Of a DNA stretch of 49,458 nt, positions 32,116 to 39,511 are shown in pieces; the stretch's first letter is position 1, and every line of letters starts with the position of its first letter. Source of the DNA: Chloroflexota bacterium (GTDB lineage Bacteria; Chloroflexota; Dehalococcoidia; Lucifugimonadales; UBA3495); contig VXOH01000051.1 in the NCBI GenBank assembly GCA_009840135.1, forward strand, positions 1-49,458. Direction: 5' to 3'. The notes below the pieces were generated by a model, which made no database searches, was not told the DNA's origin, and saw only the letters and a list, made by a program, of their open reading frames with translations. A program made the position numbers and the translations under genes.

Positions 32116-32778
32116 ATGGCTTTGCTCCGGTCTGCCGGCCCCTACGTCTGGGTAAGCTGGATTAACAAACTCCTGGTGGGCGAGGCCGCCTGTGAGTGGG
32201 GAGCCTGGTTCAAGGCCCAGCACGAAGGCCATTCCTGGGAAAAAGTCCCCTCCGATTTCGACCAGGTCCAGTGGCTTCTCAAGCACGTGGAACTACTGGA
32301 GCAAACCCGCATGTACTACGAGAGGCAGGGCTACATGGTCACTCTGGATTCCCAGAACTCCTTCGTGCTGCGGGGCCATACCGCCACCCTGGCCGGCAAG
32401 CCGGACCTGGTGGCAACCCGCGACAACGAAGTGGTGGTGGTGGACGTTAAGGTCGGACAGACCAACCCCGCCAATACCGCCCAGGTGATGCTGTACCTGT
32501 ACGCCCTGCCCCGGGCCTTTAAGACCAGGTTCGAGGGTACAATCATGTCGGGCCAGGTGGTGTACCCTGAGGGTCCTGTGGAAGTTCCCGGCGAGGCGGT
32601 TGACGAGAGCTTTGTATCTGCCGTGGGAACCCTCATGCGCCGGTTGGGCAACTCCCTTCCCCCAAGGAAAGTACCCAGCTGGGCCGAGTGCCGCTACTGT
32701 TCCATAGGGCCGCGGGACTGCCTGAGCCGAGTGGAAGCGGAAGAAACCCCGATGACCGGAATAACCGAAGACTTTTAG
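32116..32778 (+). CDS. PD-(D/E)XK nuclease-family protein with C-terminal cysteine cluster
   Basis: In this 220-residue protein, GKPDLVATRDNEVVVVDVKVGQ contains the PD...DxK catalytic motif, with the preceding helix and GHTATLAGKPD as in RecB-like/Cas4-like nucleases. The C-terminus has ECRYCSIGPRDC, three closely spaced cysteines that could join an N-terminal Cys in an iron-sulfur or zinc site, as in Cas4 and AddB. DNA-end processing in repair is plausible. No CRISPR or recB-type genes are near. GAGGA lies 7 bases before the ATG. It is followed by a DUF488 gene, with a partial repeat between. Confidence 0.8.
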   Translation: MALLRSAGPYVWVSWINKLLVGEAACEWGAWFKAQHEGHSWEKVPSDFDQVQWLLKHVELLEQTRMYYERQGYMVTLDSQNSFVLRGHTATLAGKPDLVATRDNEVVVVDVKVGQTNPANTAQVMLYLYALPRAFKTRFEGTIMSGQVVYPEGPVEVPGEAVDESFVSAVGTLMRRLGNSLPPRKVPSWAECRYCSIGPRDCLSRVEAEETPMTGITEDF

Positions 32779-32834
32779 TAGGCCATTTCAATATTCCTTC
32801 CCCATCAAAGGGGAAGGTCAGGATGGGGGTGATT
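32779..32834. repeat. Partial MITE-like element, family A (left half)
   Basis: CCTTCCCCATCAAAGGGGAAGGTCAGGATGGGGGTGA-like sequence matches the left hairpin and linker of the elements at 21406 and 49305, but the right half is missing. Confidence 0.55.
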
Positions 32835-32937
32835 GTTCGAAGCCAGGCCGTCGGGAGTCGGATGAGGGAGACATTGGACATTCCCTGGAGTTATTATTGC
32901 TCCAACCTGATCGCACGCCAAATCCGACAGGGGCTTC

Positions 32938-33309
32938 ATGATTTACACCGCCAGCTATTACGACCCGCAGGACTGGGTTGGGCAGGCCTTCCGCGTATCC
33001 CGCGCCCACCCGCGCGGGCGCCGCACCCAGTGGGAAACCATGACTTCCCTGTATCCTCCCCTGGATCTTTTGCGCGCCTACCAGGCCGGAGAACTGGATT
33101 TTCCTTCCCTGGCCCGGGAATACCGTAAAAACCTGGACCAAAAGGCGCTGGTTGACTTCCGGCTGCGGCGGTGGATGGAACAGCTGCCCGACATGGGGAA
33201 TATTACCCTGCTCTGCTTTGAGCGTGGCGACGAGCCCTGTCACCGGAGGGTGGCGGCGCAATGGCTGTGCGACCACATTCCCCAATTACGGACGGGAAAC
33301 CTCAAGTAG
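32938..33309 (+). CDS. DUF488-family protein
   Basis: The 123-residue protein ends with the family signature ITLLCFERGDEPCHRRVAAQWL, whose Cys and CHR residues are conserved. It begins MIYTASYYDPQDW, with a basic segment HPRGRRTQWE after it. DUF488 proteins are widespread and of unknown function; a nucleotide- or nucleic-acid-related role is sometimes suggested. AGGGG lies just before the ATG. It lies 160 bases after the PD-(D/E)XK gene, in the same orientation. Confidence 0.8.
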   Translation: MIYTASYYDPQDWVGQAFRVSRAHPRGRRTQWETMTSLYPPLDLLRAYQAGELDFPSLAREYRKNLDQKALVDFRLRRWMEQLPDMGNITLLCFERGDEPCHRRVAAQWLCDHIPQLRTGNLK

Positions 33310-33428
33310 CGGTAAAAACTTGCTGCGACAGGGTTATCCCGAGACCGGCCTTGGCCGGCACAACCGCCACGGAGTTGCGGCCTTCCGGCCTTCTGTTCCA
33401 CCCCAGCAAGGTAGTTTCCTAACCCGTT

Positions 33429-33453
33429 GGGGCGGTTCGCTAACCGCCCCTAC
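33429..33453. repeat. GTAGGGGC-type dispersed hairpin
   Basis: GGGGCGGTT-CGCT-AACCGCCCC followed by TAC. A 9-bp stem related to the palindromes at 5161 and 9035 through the GGGGCG/CGCCCCTAC arms. It lies 120 bases after the DUF488 gene. Confidence 0.65.
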
Positions 33454-33514
33454 CCGTGGCCTTAAAATCTGTTACAACTCAGGACCACCGGAATCCGAAA
33501 GCCGCTACCGTAGT

Positions 33515-33740
33515 CAGGGCAATCGCATTATGGTTATCGTCTTTCTGAGCGAAGCCGAAGAATCTAAACTCCATCCCACAAGCCAGCTTTCGAGACCGTA
33601 ATGGGTTTGAAGGGTAGGATTTCAGGCCCTTCGGCAGACTCAGGCGTCCGTCCGCCCCGGCGGATCCTTGGCGGGGCGACAGTCTTCCCACCTGCAATTA
33701 GTTGCCAGCTATGGACTGAATTTTAAATGCGATTGCTTGG
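33515..33740 (+). mobile_element. 226-bp MITE-like element (family B, copy 1)
   Basis: Non-coding and about 85% similar by eye to 35931-36156, of the same length and orientation. The left terminus is CAGGGCAATCGCATTA; the right terminus, on the other strand, reads GCAATCGCATTTAAAA after four decayed bases. Inside are ATCTAAACTCCATCCCACA and a CGTCCGCC/GGCGGA hairpin. No transposase is encoded here. Confidence 0.75.
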
Positions 33741-33781
33741 TTAACGGATTCCTGCCAATTCCCCGAACTGGAAATGTCTTG

Positions 33782-33787
33782 TATAAT
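33782..33787 (+). promoter_or_regulatory. Candidate -10 box
   Basis: TATAAT, preceded by TTG, about 85 bases before the ATG of the small membrane-protein gene at 33872. The -35 is not clear. Confidence 0.4.
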
Positions 33788-33871
33788 TTATTGCACTACC
33801 CGGCCAGACTCACTCCGGTCTCGGTGCAGTTGTCCTGGTTCAGTTAATCAGTTTCAGCAAGCGGGGGAAAT

Positions 33872-34294
33872 ATGCCTGACCGCTATCAGGACGAAATCGA
33901 GGAAATTCTAAAGGGCATTGAAGACGATGAGCCGGCTCGTCCGGCGCGCCGTACCCAGCCTATAATAGACGACCTGCCCCGTTCGGCCCCGGAGGAAGGT
34001 CCCAGGCATCGCGCGCCAGCCGACGACCGGGGTCCGGCCAAGTCGCGCTGGCAAGCCGTAACTCCGGCCAAGGTTGCCCTGGTGGCCTTCGTGGTTCTCG
34101 TCCTGGGGCTGGCCTTTCAGTCAGCCGGCTTCGGGCTGCTTATCTGGCTGGGTCTCCTGGGCCTGGCCGGAGCATACCTCCTGTTCTTTATACGGCCCCG
34201 TCGGGTGAATCGGGACAAGCATTGGCGCGGCCGTTCCATAGAATCCCAGGGCCCGTCCCATTGGCAAAGGCTCAAGCGCTGGTTCAACGAATGA
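33872..34294 (+). CDS. Small membrane protein with acidic/basic cytoplasmic tail
   Basis: In the 140-residue product, the first 70 residues are hydrophilic and disordered-looking (DEIEEILKGIEDDEPARPARR...). Two close transmembrane segments follow (about 71-90 and 93-110, VALVAFVVLVLGLAFQS and GLLIWLGLLGLAGAYLLFFI), then a strongly basic tail (RPRRVNRDKHWRGRSIES). GGGGGAAAT directly precedes the ATG, and a hairpin terminator follows. Function unknown. The plan resembles many small Chloroflexota membrane proteins. Confidence 0.65.
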   Translation: MPDRYQDEIEEILKGIEDDEPARPARRTQPIIDDLPRSAPEEGPRHRAPADDRGPAKSRWQAVTPAKVALVAFVVLVLGLAFQSAGFGLLIWLGLLGLAGAYLLFFIRPRRVNRDKHWRGRSIESQGPSHWQRLKRWFNE

Positions 34295-34323
34295 CTACCC
34301 ACCACAACGATAAAGCGTGACAG

Positions 34324-34358
34324 ACTCCCCAGGCTGCGGACCCGGGGAGTTTTCTTTT
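34324..34358 (+). terminator. Rho-independent terminator
   Basis: ACTCCCC, a loop of about 12 bases, then GGGGAGT followed by TTTCTTTT. It lies 30 bases after the stop of the small membrane-protein gene. Confidence 0.7.
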
Positions 34359-34397
34359 CCCTGGGTCTCTTCATTTTCCGTGGGCCTTTTCATTTTC

Positions 34398-34467
34398 CGC
34401 TCATGGTGAGCTTGTCGAACCACGGCATGGGCTGGGGCGTCCTTCGACAGGCTCAGGATGAGCGGGA
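34398..34467. repeat. Long inverted repeat of the CTTCGACAGGCTCAGG family
   Basis: CGCTCATGGTGAGCTTGTCG and, on the other strand, CCCGCTCATCCTGAGCCTGT form arms of about 28 bp around a spacer of 14 bases. A relative is seen at 39474-39566. The 3' end of the DUF123 gene runs into this repeat. Confidence 0.75.
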
Positions 34468-34928
34468 ATCGGAGAATGGCAATACCCTGTTTCGTTATTC
34501 CCCAGCTCATAGACAACCCGCCTGCCCGTGAACCCGTCGGGGAATGCGGCGGCATGGACGCGGTTCAGTTCCTCCCGAGTCCCCAGCCAGAGCAGGTGTG
34601 TCGGGCAGCGGCAGTCCGAAGAACCGAACCCGCGAACCGCTACCTCACCGCCCAAGGTCGCAATTCTTTCCGACCAGGTACATTCCAGACGTTGGCTCCC
34701 CTCTTGCCACCACACCTCCAGAATCCTGGCTTCCCCAACCAGGTAGTCAATGTGCCAGTGGAGTTTCTTCTCAGGTCGAAGATGCCTGTTGATTCGGGCT
34801 TCCAGGCCATTCAGGGCGCTCCCGCAATAAAGATAATGGCCGGCGGGGAAATCGAAGGTCCCCTTCCGGCCAATAGTGAGTCGCCTTGGACGGTCCAGGA
34901 AAACTGACAGAAGGTAACTGCCCTTCAT
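34401..34928 (-). CDS. DUF123 (GIY-YIG-related) protein with a repeat-derived tail
   Basis: In this 175-residue protein, the conserved domain (residues 1-143) starts MKGSYLLSVFLDRPRRLTIG, with FPAGHYLYCGSALNGLEARINRHLRPEKKLHWHIDYLV as the DUF123 signature, then SDCRCPTHLLWL. DUF123 is fused to endonuclease III in some archaea and is distantly like GIY-YIG nucleases, so a DNA-repair role is possible. The last 30 residues (HPEPVEGRPSPCRGSTSSP) are encoded by the inverted repeat at 34398-34467, which appears to have replaced the original C-terminus. Confidence 0.75.
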   Translation of the reverse strand: MKGSYLLSVFLDRPRRLTIGRKGTFDFPAGHYLYCGSALNGLEARINRHLRPEKKLHWHIDYLVGEARILEVWWQEGSQRLECTWSERIATLGGEVAVRGFGSSDCRCPTHLLWLGTREELNRVHAAAFPDGFTGRRVVYELGNNETGYCHSPIPAHPEPVEGRPSPCRGSTSSP

Positions 34929-34969
34929 ACCATCACCCTGCCGTCACCTTCCCAGTTCAGCGCCTTTCA

Positions 34970-35833
34970 TCAGCCCGAAAACGCCTGTTTGAACTCCTCA
35001 ATGGCCTTGATGTGGGCATCCGGTCCGGGCAGTCCGGCCCGCATGGTGTTTATGGAAAGATGCGTAGCCCCGGCCTCTGCCCAGGCTTCCGCCGTCCGAT
35101 TCCAGGCATCGGCTCCGTCGGCGTAATTCAGCCGCGCTTCTATGCCGATGTTAACCGGATCCCTTCCCGCCGTCTGCGCGGCCTCCTTCATCTGGCCTAT
35201 CCTTTCCTGGCCTTCGCTATCCGGTTGGAACTGCGGGAACCATCCGTCTCCCAGCCGCCCGATGCGGTCAACCACTCTGTCCGCGCCGCCGCCGAACCAC
35301 ACTGGGATGGGCTGCTGGACCGGCAGGGGATTAATGCCGGCGTGGGTGACCTTATGGTATCGCCCATCGAAATTGACGATATCCTGGGTCCACAGGGCCC
35401 GCATCAACTCAATCTGTTCCTCGCAGCGTCGTCCCCGGTTGCGAAAGCTCTCCCCCAGCGCCTCGTATTCCACGTCATTCCATCCCACGCCTATGCCCAG
35501 GCGCAGCCGCCCTCCGGTCAGCACGTCCACCGCCGCGGCCTGCTTGGCCACCAGGGCCGCCTGCCGCTGGGGCAGTATGAGAATACCGGTGGTCATTTGC
35601 AATTTCTCGGTAATGCCGGCCAGGTAGCCAAACAGGACGAAAGGCTCGTGGAAAGTATCTACGTGACTGTATGGCCGGTTCCATTCAGCCCGCTTGCTGG
35701 CATCCGCGCCAAGAACATGGTCAAAAACCAACAGATGCTCATAGCCCAGGGACTCGGCCGCCTGGGCATAATCCCGAACAGCCCCGGGGTCGGAGCCAAT
35801 TTCAGTCTGGGGAAAAACAACGCCTAGCTGCAT
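34970..35833 (-). CDS. LLM-class F420-dependent oxidoreductase
   Basis: This 287-residue luciferase-like TIM barrel begins MQLGVVFPQTEIGSDPGAVRDYAQAAESLGYEHLLVFDHV. LPQRQAALVAKQAAAVDVLTGGRLRLGIGVGWNDVEYEALG is the family core, and PVWFGGGADRVVDRIGRLGDGWFP the cofactor-binding C-terminal half. Actinobacterial and Chloroflexota members use F420 in reduction or oxidation of varied substrates, and the specific one is unknown. AAGGAGG lies 8 bases before the ATG. It ends 41 bases before the DUF123 gene in the same direction. Confidence 0.88.
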   Translation of the reverse strand: MQLGVVFPQTEIGSDPGAVRDYAQAAESLGYEHLLVFDHVLGADASKRAEWNRPYSHVDTFHEPFVLFGYLAGITEKLQMTTGILILPQRQAALVAKQAAAVDVLTGGRLRLGIGVGWNDVEYEALGESFRNRGRRCEEQIELMRALWTQDIVNFDGRYHKVTHAGINPLPVQQPIPVWFGGGADRVVDRIGRLGDGWFPQFQPDSEGQERIGQMKEAAQTAGRDPVNIGIEARLNYADGADAWNRTAEAWAEAGATHLSINTMRAGLPGPDAHIKAIEEFKQAFSG

Positions 35834-35930
35834 GGTGGCGCCTCCTTACATTGCCGGTTGAATTCGTCGGCTGAACTGTTAGTGCAGAGTGTATCTGCGA
35901 GGGAAGATAATGACAACAACCTTTGCTTGG

Positions 35931-36156
35931 CAGGGCAATCGCATTAGGTTTATCGTCATTCCGAGCGAAGTCGAAGAATCTAAACTCCATCCCACAATCC
36001 AGCTTTCGAGCCCGTAATGGGTATGAAGGGCAGGATTTCAGCCCCTTCGGCAGGCTCAGGCGTCCGTCCGCCACGGCGGACACATGGCGGGGCGACAGTC
36101 TTTCCACTTGTGAATAGTTGCCAGCTATGGCCTGAATCTAAAATGCCATTGCCCTG
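35931..36156 (+). mobile_element. 226-bp MITE-like element (family B, copy 2)
   Basis: The better preserved copy. Termini CAGGGCAATCGCATTA and, on the other strand, CAGGGCAATGGCATTT form 16-bp inverted repeats with two mismatches. Non-coding. It fills most of the 427-base gap between the LLM gene and the DUF6941-like gene. No clear target-site duplication is visible. Confidence 0.8.
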
Positions 36157-36260
36157 CTTCCCTTGGGACGCAAGTTGACCTCCGGATACCTTCATCGTAA
36201 TCTGGACGTCGGGGATGAATACATTTGCCCCGATGCTATGACAAAGTTAAGGAACATCAG

Positions 36261-36698
36261 ATGCCCCTGGAAGCGGTGACCCTCGAGTTTCTACTGCTCA
36301 GCGACCACGCCGAAGTGATAAACGGCAAGCTGTACATGATGGGCGCGGGATATGACCGCCGTAATATTGCCGACATCAATGAATCAGTGACCCTGAGGGC
36401 AGTCGTTAGTGTGCTGGTTCCCTGGAATTTGACCAACCAGACCCATTCGGTAAAGCTTCGGATCGAAACTGAAGATGGGGTAACGCTGGGGCAGGAAGTT
36501 CAGGGTAATCTCAACGTGGGTCGTGGGGTTGAAGCCATTTCCGGCCAGATGTTCAGGGTAATGGCAGTCATCAACTTTACGCTGACACTGCCCCAATTGG
36601 GAGCCTACCGCGTCATCGCCACAATGGAAAGTGGAGAAAGCAAGTCCACGACCTTCTACGCCGTCAGTTCCGAAGCGTCCGCCAGGCAAAACCGGTGA
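36261..36698 (+). CDS. DUF6941-family protein
   Basis: This 145-residue soluble protein begins MPLEAVTLEFLLLSDHAEVINGKLYMMGAGYD, the DUF6941 opening, and is a beta sandwich by prediction (VTLRAVVSVLVPW, HSVKLRIETEDG, FTLTLPQLGAYRVIATM). The role of the family is unknown. The ATG at 36261 is preferred over one 36 bases upstream because AAGGA lies 8 bases before it. The protein at 4529 has the same general layout. tRNA-Gln follows 20 bases downstream on the other strand. Confidence 0.75.
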   Translation: MPLEAVTLEFLLLSDHAEVINGKLYMMGAGYDRRNIADINESVTLRAVVSVLVPWNLTNQTHSVKLRIETEDGVTLGQEVQGNLNVGRGVEAISGQMFRVMAVINFTLTLPQLGAYRVIATMESGESKSTTFYAVSSEASARQNR

Positions 36699-36717
36699 AG
36701 AAAGGTTGTGAGGAAAT

Positions 36718-36791
36718 GGCTGGGGATGGAGGGTTCGAACCTCCGCTTCCTGATCCAGAGTCAGGCGTCCTACCACTGGACTAATCCCCAG
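36718..36791 (-). tRNA. tRNA-Gln (anticodon CTG)
   Basis: The minus strand gives acceptor TGGGGAT/ATCCCCA, D-arm GTCC...GGAC, anticodon stem CCTGA/TCAGG with loop CTCTGGA (anticodon CTG), T-arm GGAGG-TTCGAAC-CTCC, discriminator G and encoded CCA. Position 33 is the normal T. Confidence 0.92.
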
Positions 36792-37020
36792 CGAAGCGGT
36801 GCGGCTGCCCGGTATCCAATGCCGGCTACAAGCGTCCGGCCACGGGGGCTGCCAGAAGCGTACAATCCAAGAAAAGTACAATCCATACTATTAAGCGTCA
36901 AGCTGACTGTCAAGTAAACCAGCCGCCCCGGCAAGCCTGCTGCCCCACCCTTGTCGGCAGCAAAATTGCACGGTAACCCTCGTCAGCGCGGCGAAAATAC
37001 ACCGGAAAAGGAGGTCTATC

Positions 37021-37791
37021 ATGGCACGCCTGGAGGAATACGCAAACCGGTTCCGGTATGCCAGGCTTGAACGGGAGGACGGCATACTTCAGATGACCCT
37101 GCACAGCGACGGAGGGACCCTCCAGTGGGGAGCCGGTCCCCATACGGAATTGGTTGAGGTGTTTCATGCCGTAGGCACGGACCCCGAAACCAGGGTTGTA
37201 ATCATGACCGGCGTGGGAGACGGATTCACCGGTCCCGCCGGCTCCAGCGACACCGTTCCCCGCCGCACTCCCGACCAATGGGATGGCACCTACTGGGAGG
37301 GCAAGCACCTGCTTGGCAACCTCCTCAACATCGAAGTGCCCGTAATCGCGGCGGTCAACGGGCCGGCTCTGCGCCACTCCGAACTCCCCCTGCTCAGTGA
37401 CATTGTCTTGGCCGCGCCTCACACCACGTTTCAGGACTCTGGCCACTTCATGAGCGGACTCACCCCCGGCGACGGAATGCATATCATCTACCCCCTCCTG
37501 CTTGGCATGAATCGAGGCCGGTATTTCCTGTTGACGGGACAGCGACTGGATGCGGACCGCGCCCTGGAACTGGGCCTGGTGGCCGAAGTGTTGCCTCAGG
37601 AGGAACTGCTCCCCCGCGCCTGGGAGTTGGCCCGCCAACTGGCCCAACAACCCCGCCTTGTGCTCCGATACTCCCGCGCTTTGCTCACCCATAAATTGAA
37701 GCAGGAACTCCACGACCTGCTGGGATACGGCCTGGCGCTGGAGGGACTGGGCTCGGCACAAGACTACCTGGACCGAGGCCAGGGTCGCTGA
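37021..37791 (+). CDS. Crotonase-superfamily hydrolase, 6-oxocamphor-hydrolase-like
   Basis: In this 256-residue protein, VVIMTGVGDGFTGPAGSSD and VPVIAAVNGPALRHSELPLLSDIVLAA are the oxyanion-hole blocks of the enoyl-CoA hydratase fold. The usual catalytic FPE...G is replaced by FQDSGHFMSGLTPGDGMH, and GRYFLLTGQRLDADRALELGLVAEVLP...LLPRAWELARQLA resembles 6-oxocamphor hydrolase, which cleaves a carbon-carbon bond of cyclic beta-diketones (retro-Claisen). A beta-diketone hydrolase role is therefore likely, but ordinary hydratase activity cannot be excluded. AGGAGG lies 7 bases before the ATG. Confidence 0.8.
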   Translation: MARLEEYANRFRYARLEREDGILQMTLHSDGGTLQWGAGPHTELVEVFHAVGTDPETRVVIMTGVGDGFTGPAGSSDTVPRRTPDQWDGTYWEGKHLLGNLLNIEVPVIAAVNGPALRHSELPLLSDIVLAAPHTTFQDSGHFMSGLTPGDGMHIIYPLLLGMNRGRYFLLTGQRLDADRALELGLVAEVLPQEELLPRAWELARQLAQQPRLVLRYSRALLTHKLKQELHDLLGYGLALEGLGSAQDYLDRGQGR

Positions 37792-37975
37792 GCCCGCTGG
37801 ACGTGGAAGGTCCGCAATGTTCACGGCAGCCCGGCTGAAAGGATCGTCAGGGGTAAGCCGTCCGGGGCAGGATCGTCCAGGGTACCTAATTACCGGTTCC
37901 TGTTCGCCGGTCGGGGCCGCATTGCTGGAGCCGGAAGTCCCGCAGGCTTGAACTCGGCTTGCAAGGCATATTCTG

Positions 37976-38005
37976 TTGACTTGACCGAAAGATTGATGAT
38001 AGAAT
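37976..38005 (+). promoter_or_regulatory. Promoter of the amino-acid transporter operon
   Basis: TTGACT (37976-37981), an 18-base spacer and TAGAAT (38000-38005). The ATG is 60 bases further. The preceding 180 bases after the crotonase gene hold nothing recognised. Confidence 0.65.
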
Positions 38006-38065
38006 TCGTCAACACTATTCACAATTCCGATAATGCCGTTTCATATTGGAGGATGGAGAGAACTG

Positions 38066-39247
38066 ATGAAAAGGACACTCTTGCTGTTTGTTGCTTTAAG
38101 CGCGCTGGTTCTGGTTCTTGTTGGCTGCGGAGATAACTCAGCCCTGGAATCCGAGAACGCCGCCCTCAAAGCTGAAAACGAAAGCGTAAAGGCCGAGAAT
38201 GAAGCGCTCAAGGGCCAGATTGAAGAAGGCATGGCCATGCTGGCAGCCGGCGAGATTTCCATGCAGATGGAAGGCGGCCGCCTGGACGCAGTCAAGGAAC
38301 GTGGCAAGGTCATTTGCGCCAGCCGCGACGATGTGCCGGGCTACGGTGGTCTGGATGCCGCGGGTAATAACGTTGGCTTCGATATAGACCTCTGCCGCGC
38401 CTTGGCCACTGCGGTTCTGGGCGACCCCAACGCCATTGAAATCCGGCTGATTACCGCCGCAGAACGTGGCCCCACCATCCAGTCCGGCGAGGTTGACATG
38501 CTGGTCCGGACCGTCACCTGGACTACCTCCCGCGACGCCGGTTGGGGCAACTATGCCCAGACCATGTTCTACGACGGCCAGGGTTTCATGGTTCGCGCCG
38601 ACTCGGGCATTACCGACGCCCTGGAGCTTAAGGACGCCACGGTCTGCGTGACCGCCGGTACCACCACGGAATTGAATCTCCAGGACTTCTCCTCACAGAA
38701 CGGACTCAACCTCACTGTTTCCACCTTTGAAGATACGGACGCAGTGGTAGCTGCCTATGACGGCGAGCAGTGCGACTCCTTCACCAATGACAACTCCCAG
38801 TTGGCCGCTCTGCGGACTGCCCTGAGCAATCCCGCCGACCACGTCATTCTGCCCAACACCATCTCCGAAGAGCCCCTCGGCCCCGTGGTTCCCCACGGTG
38901 ACGACCAGTGGTTCGACATCGTGAAGACGGTAATGGGAATCCTGATCTATGGTGAGGCCTACGGAGTCGAACAGGCCAGCGTCCCCTCCGCCGCCACCGG
39001 CGAAACCAAGGTGGACCGCCTGTTGGGGATCGAAGGTTCCTTCGGTCAGGAAGAATTGGGCCTCAGTGAAACCGTCGCCCAGGACGTGCTGAAGGCCGTC
39101 GGCAACTACGGCGAAATCTACGACCGCAACCTTGGACCCAGCGGCATCAATCTGCCTCGCGAGGGCGGACGCAACGCCCTGTGGGCCAACGCTCCCTGCG
39201 TGGACTGCCCCAAGGGTGGCCAGATCTACGCCGCGCCTTTGCGCTAG
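38066..39247 (+). CDS. aapJ: General L-amino-acid ABC transporter, binding protein (AapJ type)
   Basis: The 393-residue lipoprotein has a signal peptide ending in LVLVGCG, with the anchored Cys near residue 21. A coiled-coil segment follows (ESENAALKAENESVKAENE..., about residues 25-55) and acts as a stalk. The family-3 binding domain contains GFDIDLCRALATAVLGDPN, GEVDMLVRTVTWTTSRDAGWGNYAQTMFYDGQGFMV and KDATVCVTAGTTTELNL, which match AapJ/BztA proteins. It delivers a broad range of L-amino acids. GGAGAG before the ATG at 38066 and the position of the signal peptide decide the start over one 33 bases upstream. Confidence 0.92.
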   Translation: MKRTLLLFVALSALVLVLVGCGDNSALESENAALKAENESVKAENEALKGQIEEGMAMLAAGEISMQMEGGRLDAVKERGKVICASRDDVPGYGGLDAAGNNVGFDIDLCRALATAVLGDPNAIEIRLITAAERGPTIQSGEVDMLVRTVTWTTSRDAGWGNYAQTMFYDGQGFMVRADSGITDALELKDATVCVTAGTTTELNLQDFSSQNGLNLTVSTFEDTDAVVAAYDGEQCDSFTNDNSQLAALRTALSNPADHVILPNTISEEPLGPVVPHGDDQWFDIVKTVMGILIYGEAYGVEQASVPSAATGETKVDRLLGIEGSFGQEELGLSETVAQDVLKAVGNYGEIYDRNLGPSGINLPREGGRNALWANAPCVDCPKGGQIYAAPLR

Positions 39248-39286
39248 TCCGGTTAAACACCGGTTTCCACATCAATTTGGCAAACT

Positions 39287-39320
39287 TGGGGCGGGAAAAT
39301 TCCCGCCCCATTCTTGTTGT
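39287..39320 (+). terminator. Hairpin after aapJ (partial terminator or mRNA stabiliser)
   Basis: TGGGGCGGGAA and TTCCCGCCCCA form a perfect 11-bp stem with a two-base loop, followed by TTCTTGTTGT. It lies 39 bases after aapJ and ahead of the permease genes, as expected when a binding protein must be made in excess. Confidence 0.7.
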
Positions 39321-39445
39321 CCGGCACAGGACCATCAGTATCCACTAAACCGATGCCAACCTGTGGGCAACTCGATTCTTGAAGTCGTACCGAAATAACA
39401 GCTCTCATAACTGCCCGCAGGAACCACTTGACTAATACGCCCTTC

Positions 39446-39511
39446 AATAACCGCTCATAGTGAGCCTAACAACCGCTCATGGTGAGCCTAACAGCCGCTC
39501 ATGGTGAGCCT
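39446..39511 (+). repeat. 22-bp tandem repeat, three units
   Basis: Three consecutive 22-base units of the form AACAACCGCTCATGGTGAGCCT, with one or two changes between units. The last unit continues into GTCGAACCA and, at 39534-39566, a decayed complementary arm, so this is an expanded end of the 34398-type inverted repeat. The remainder of the 39248-39743 gap shows no gene. Confidence 0.8.

Noticed and set aside
32116-32778. The PD-(D/E)XK protein as Cas4
   Set aside because: No CRISPR array or cas1/cas2 in the window, and only three clustered cysteines are visible at the C-terminus.
33515-36156. The two 226-bp elements as ends of a composite transposon
   Set aside because: They carry no transposase and the enclosed genes are ordinary. 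Simple independent insertions explain them.
39446-39511. Short tandem repeats considered as a CRISPR array
   Set aside because: The three 22-base units abut without spacers and belong to a dispersed inverted-repeat family. No cas genes are present.
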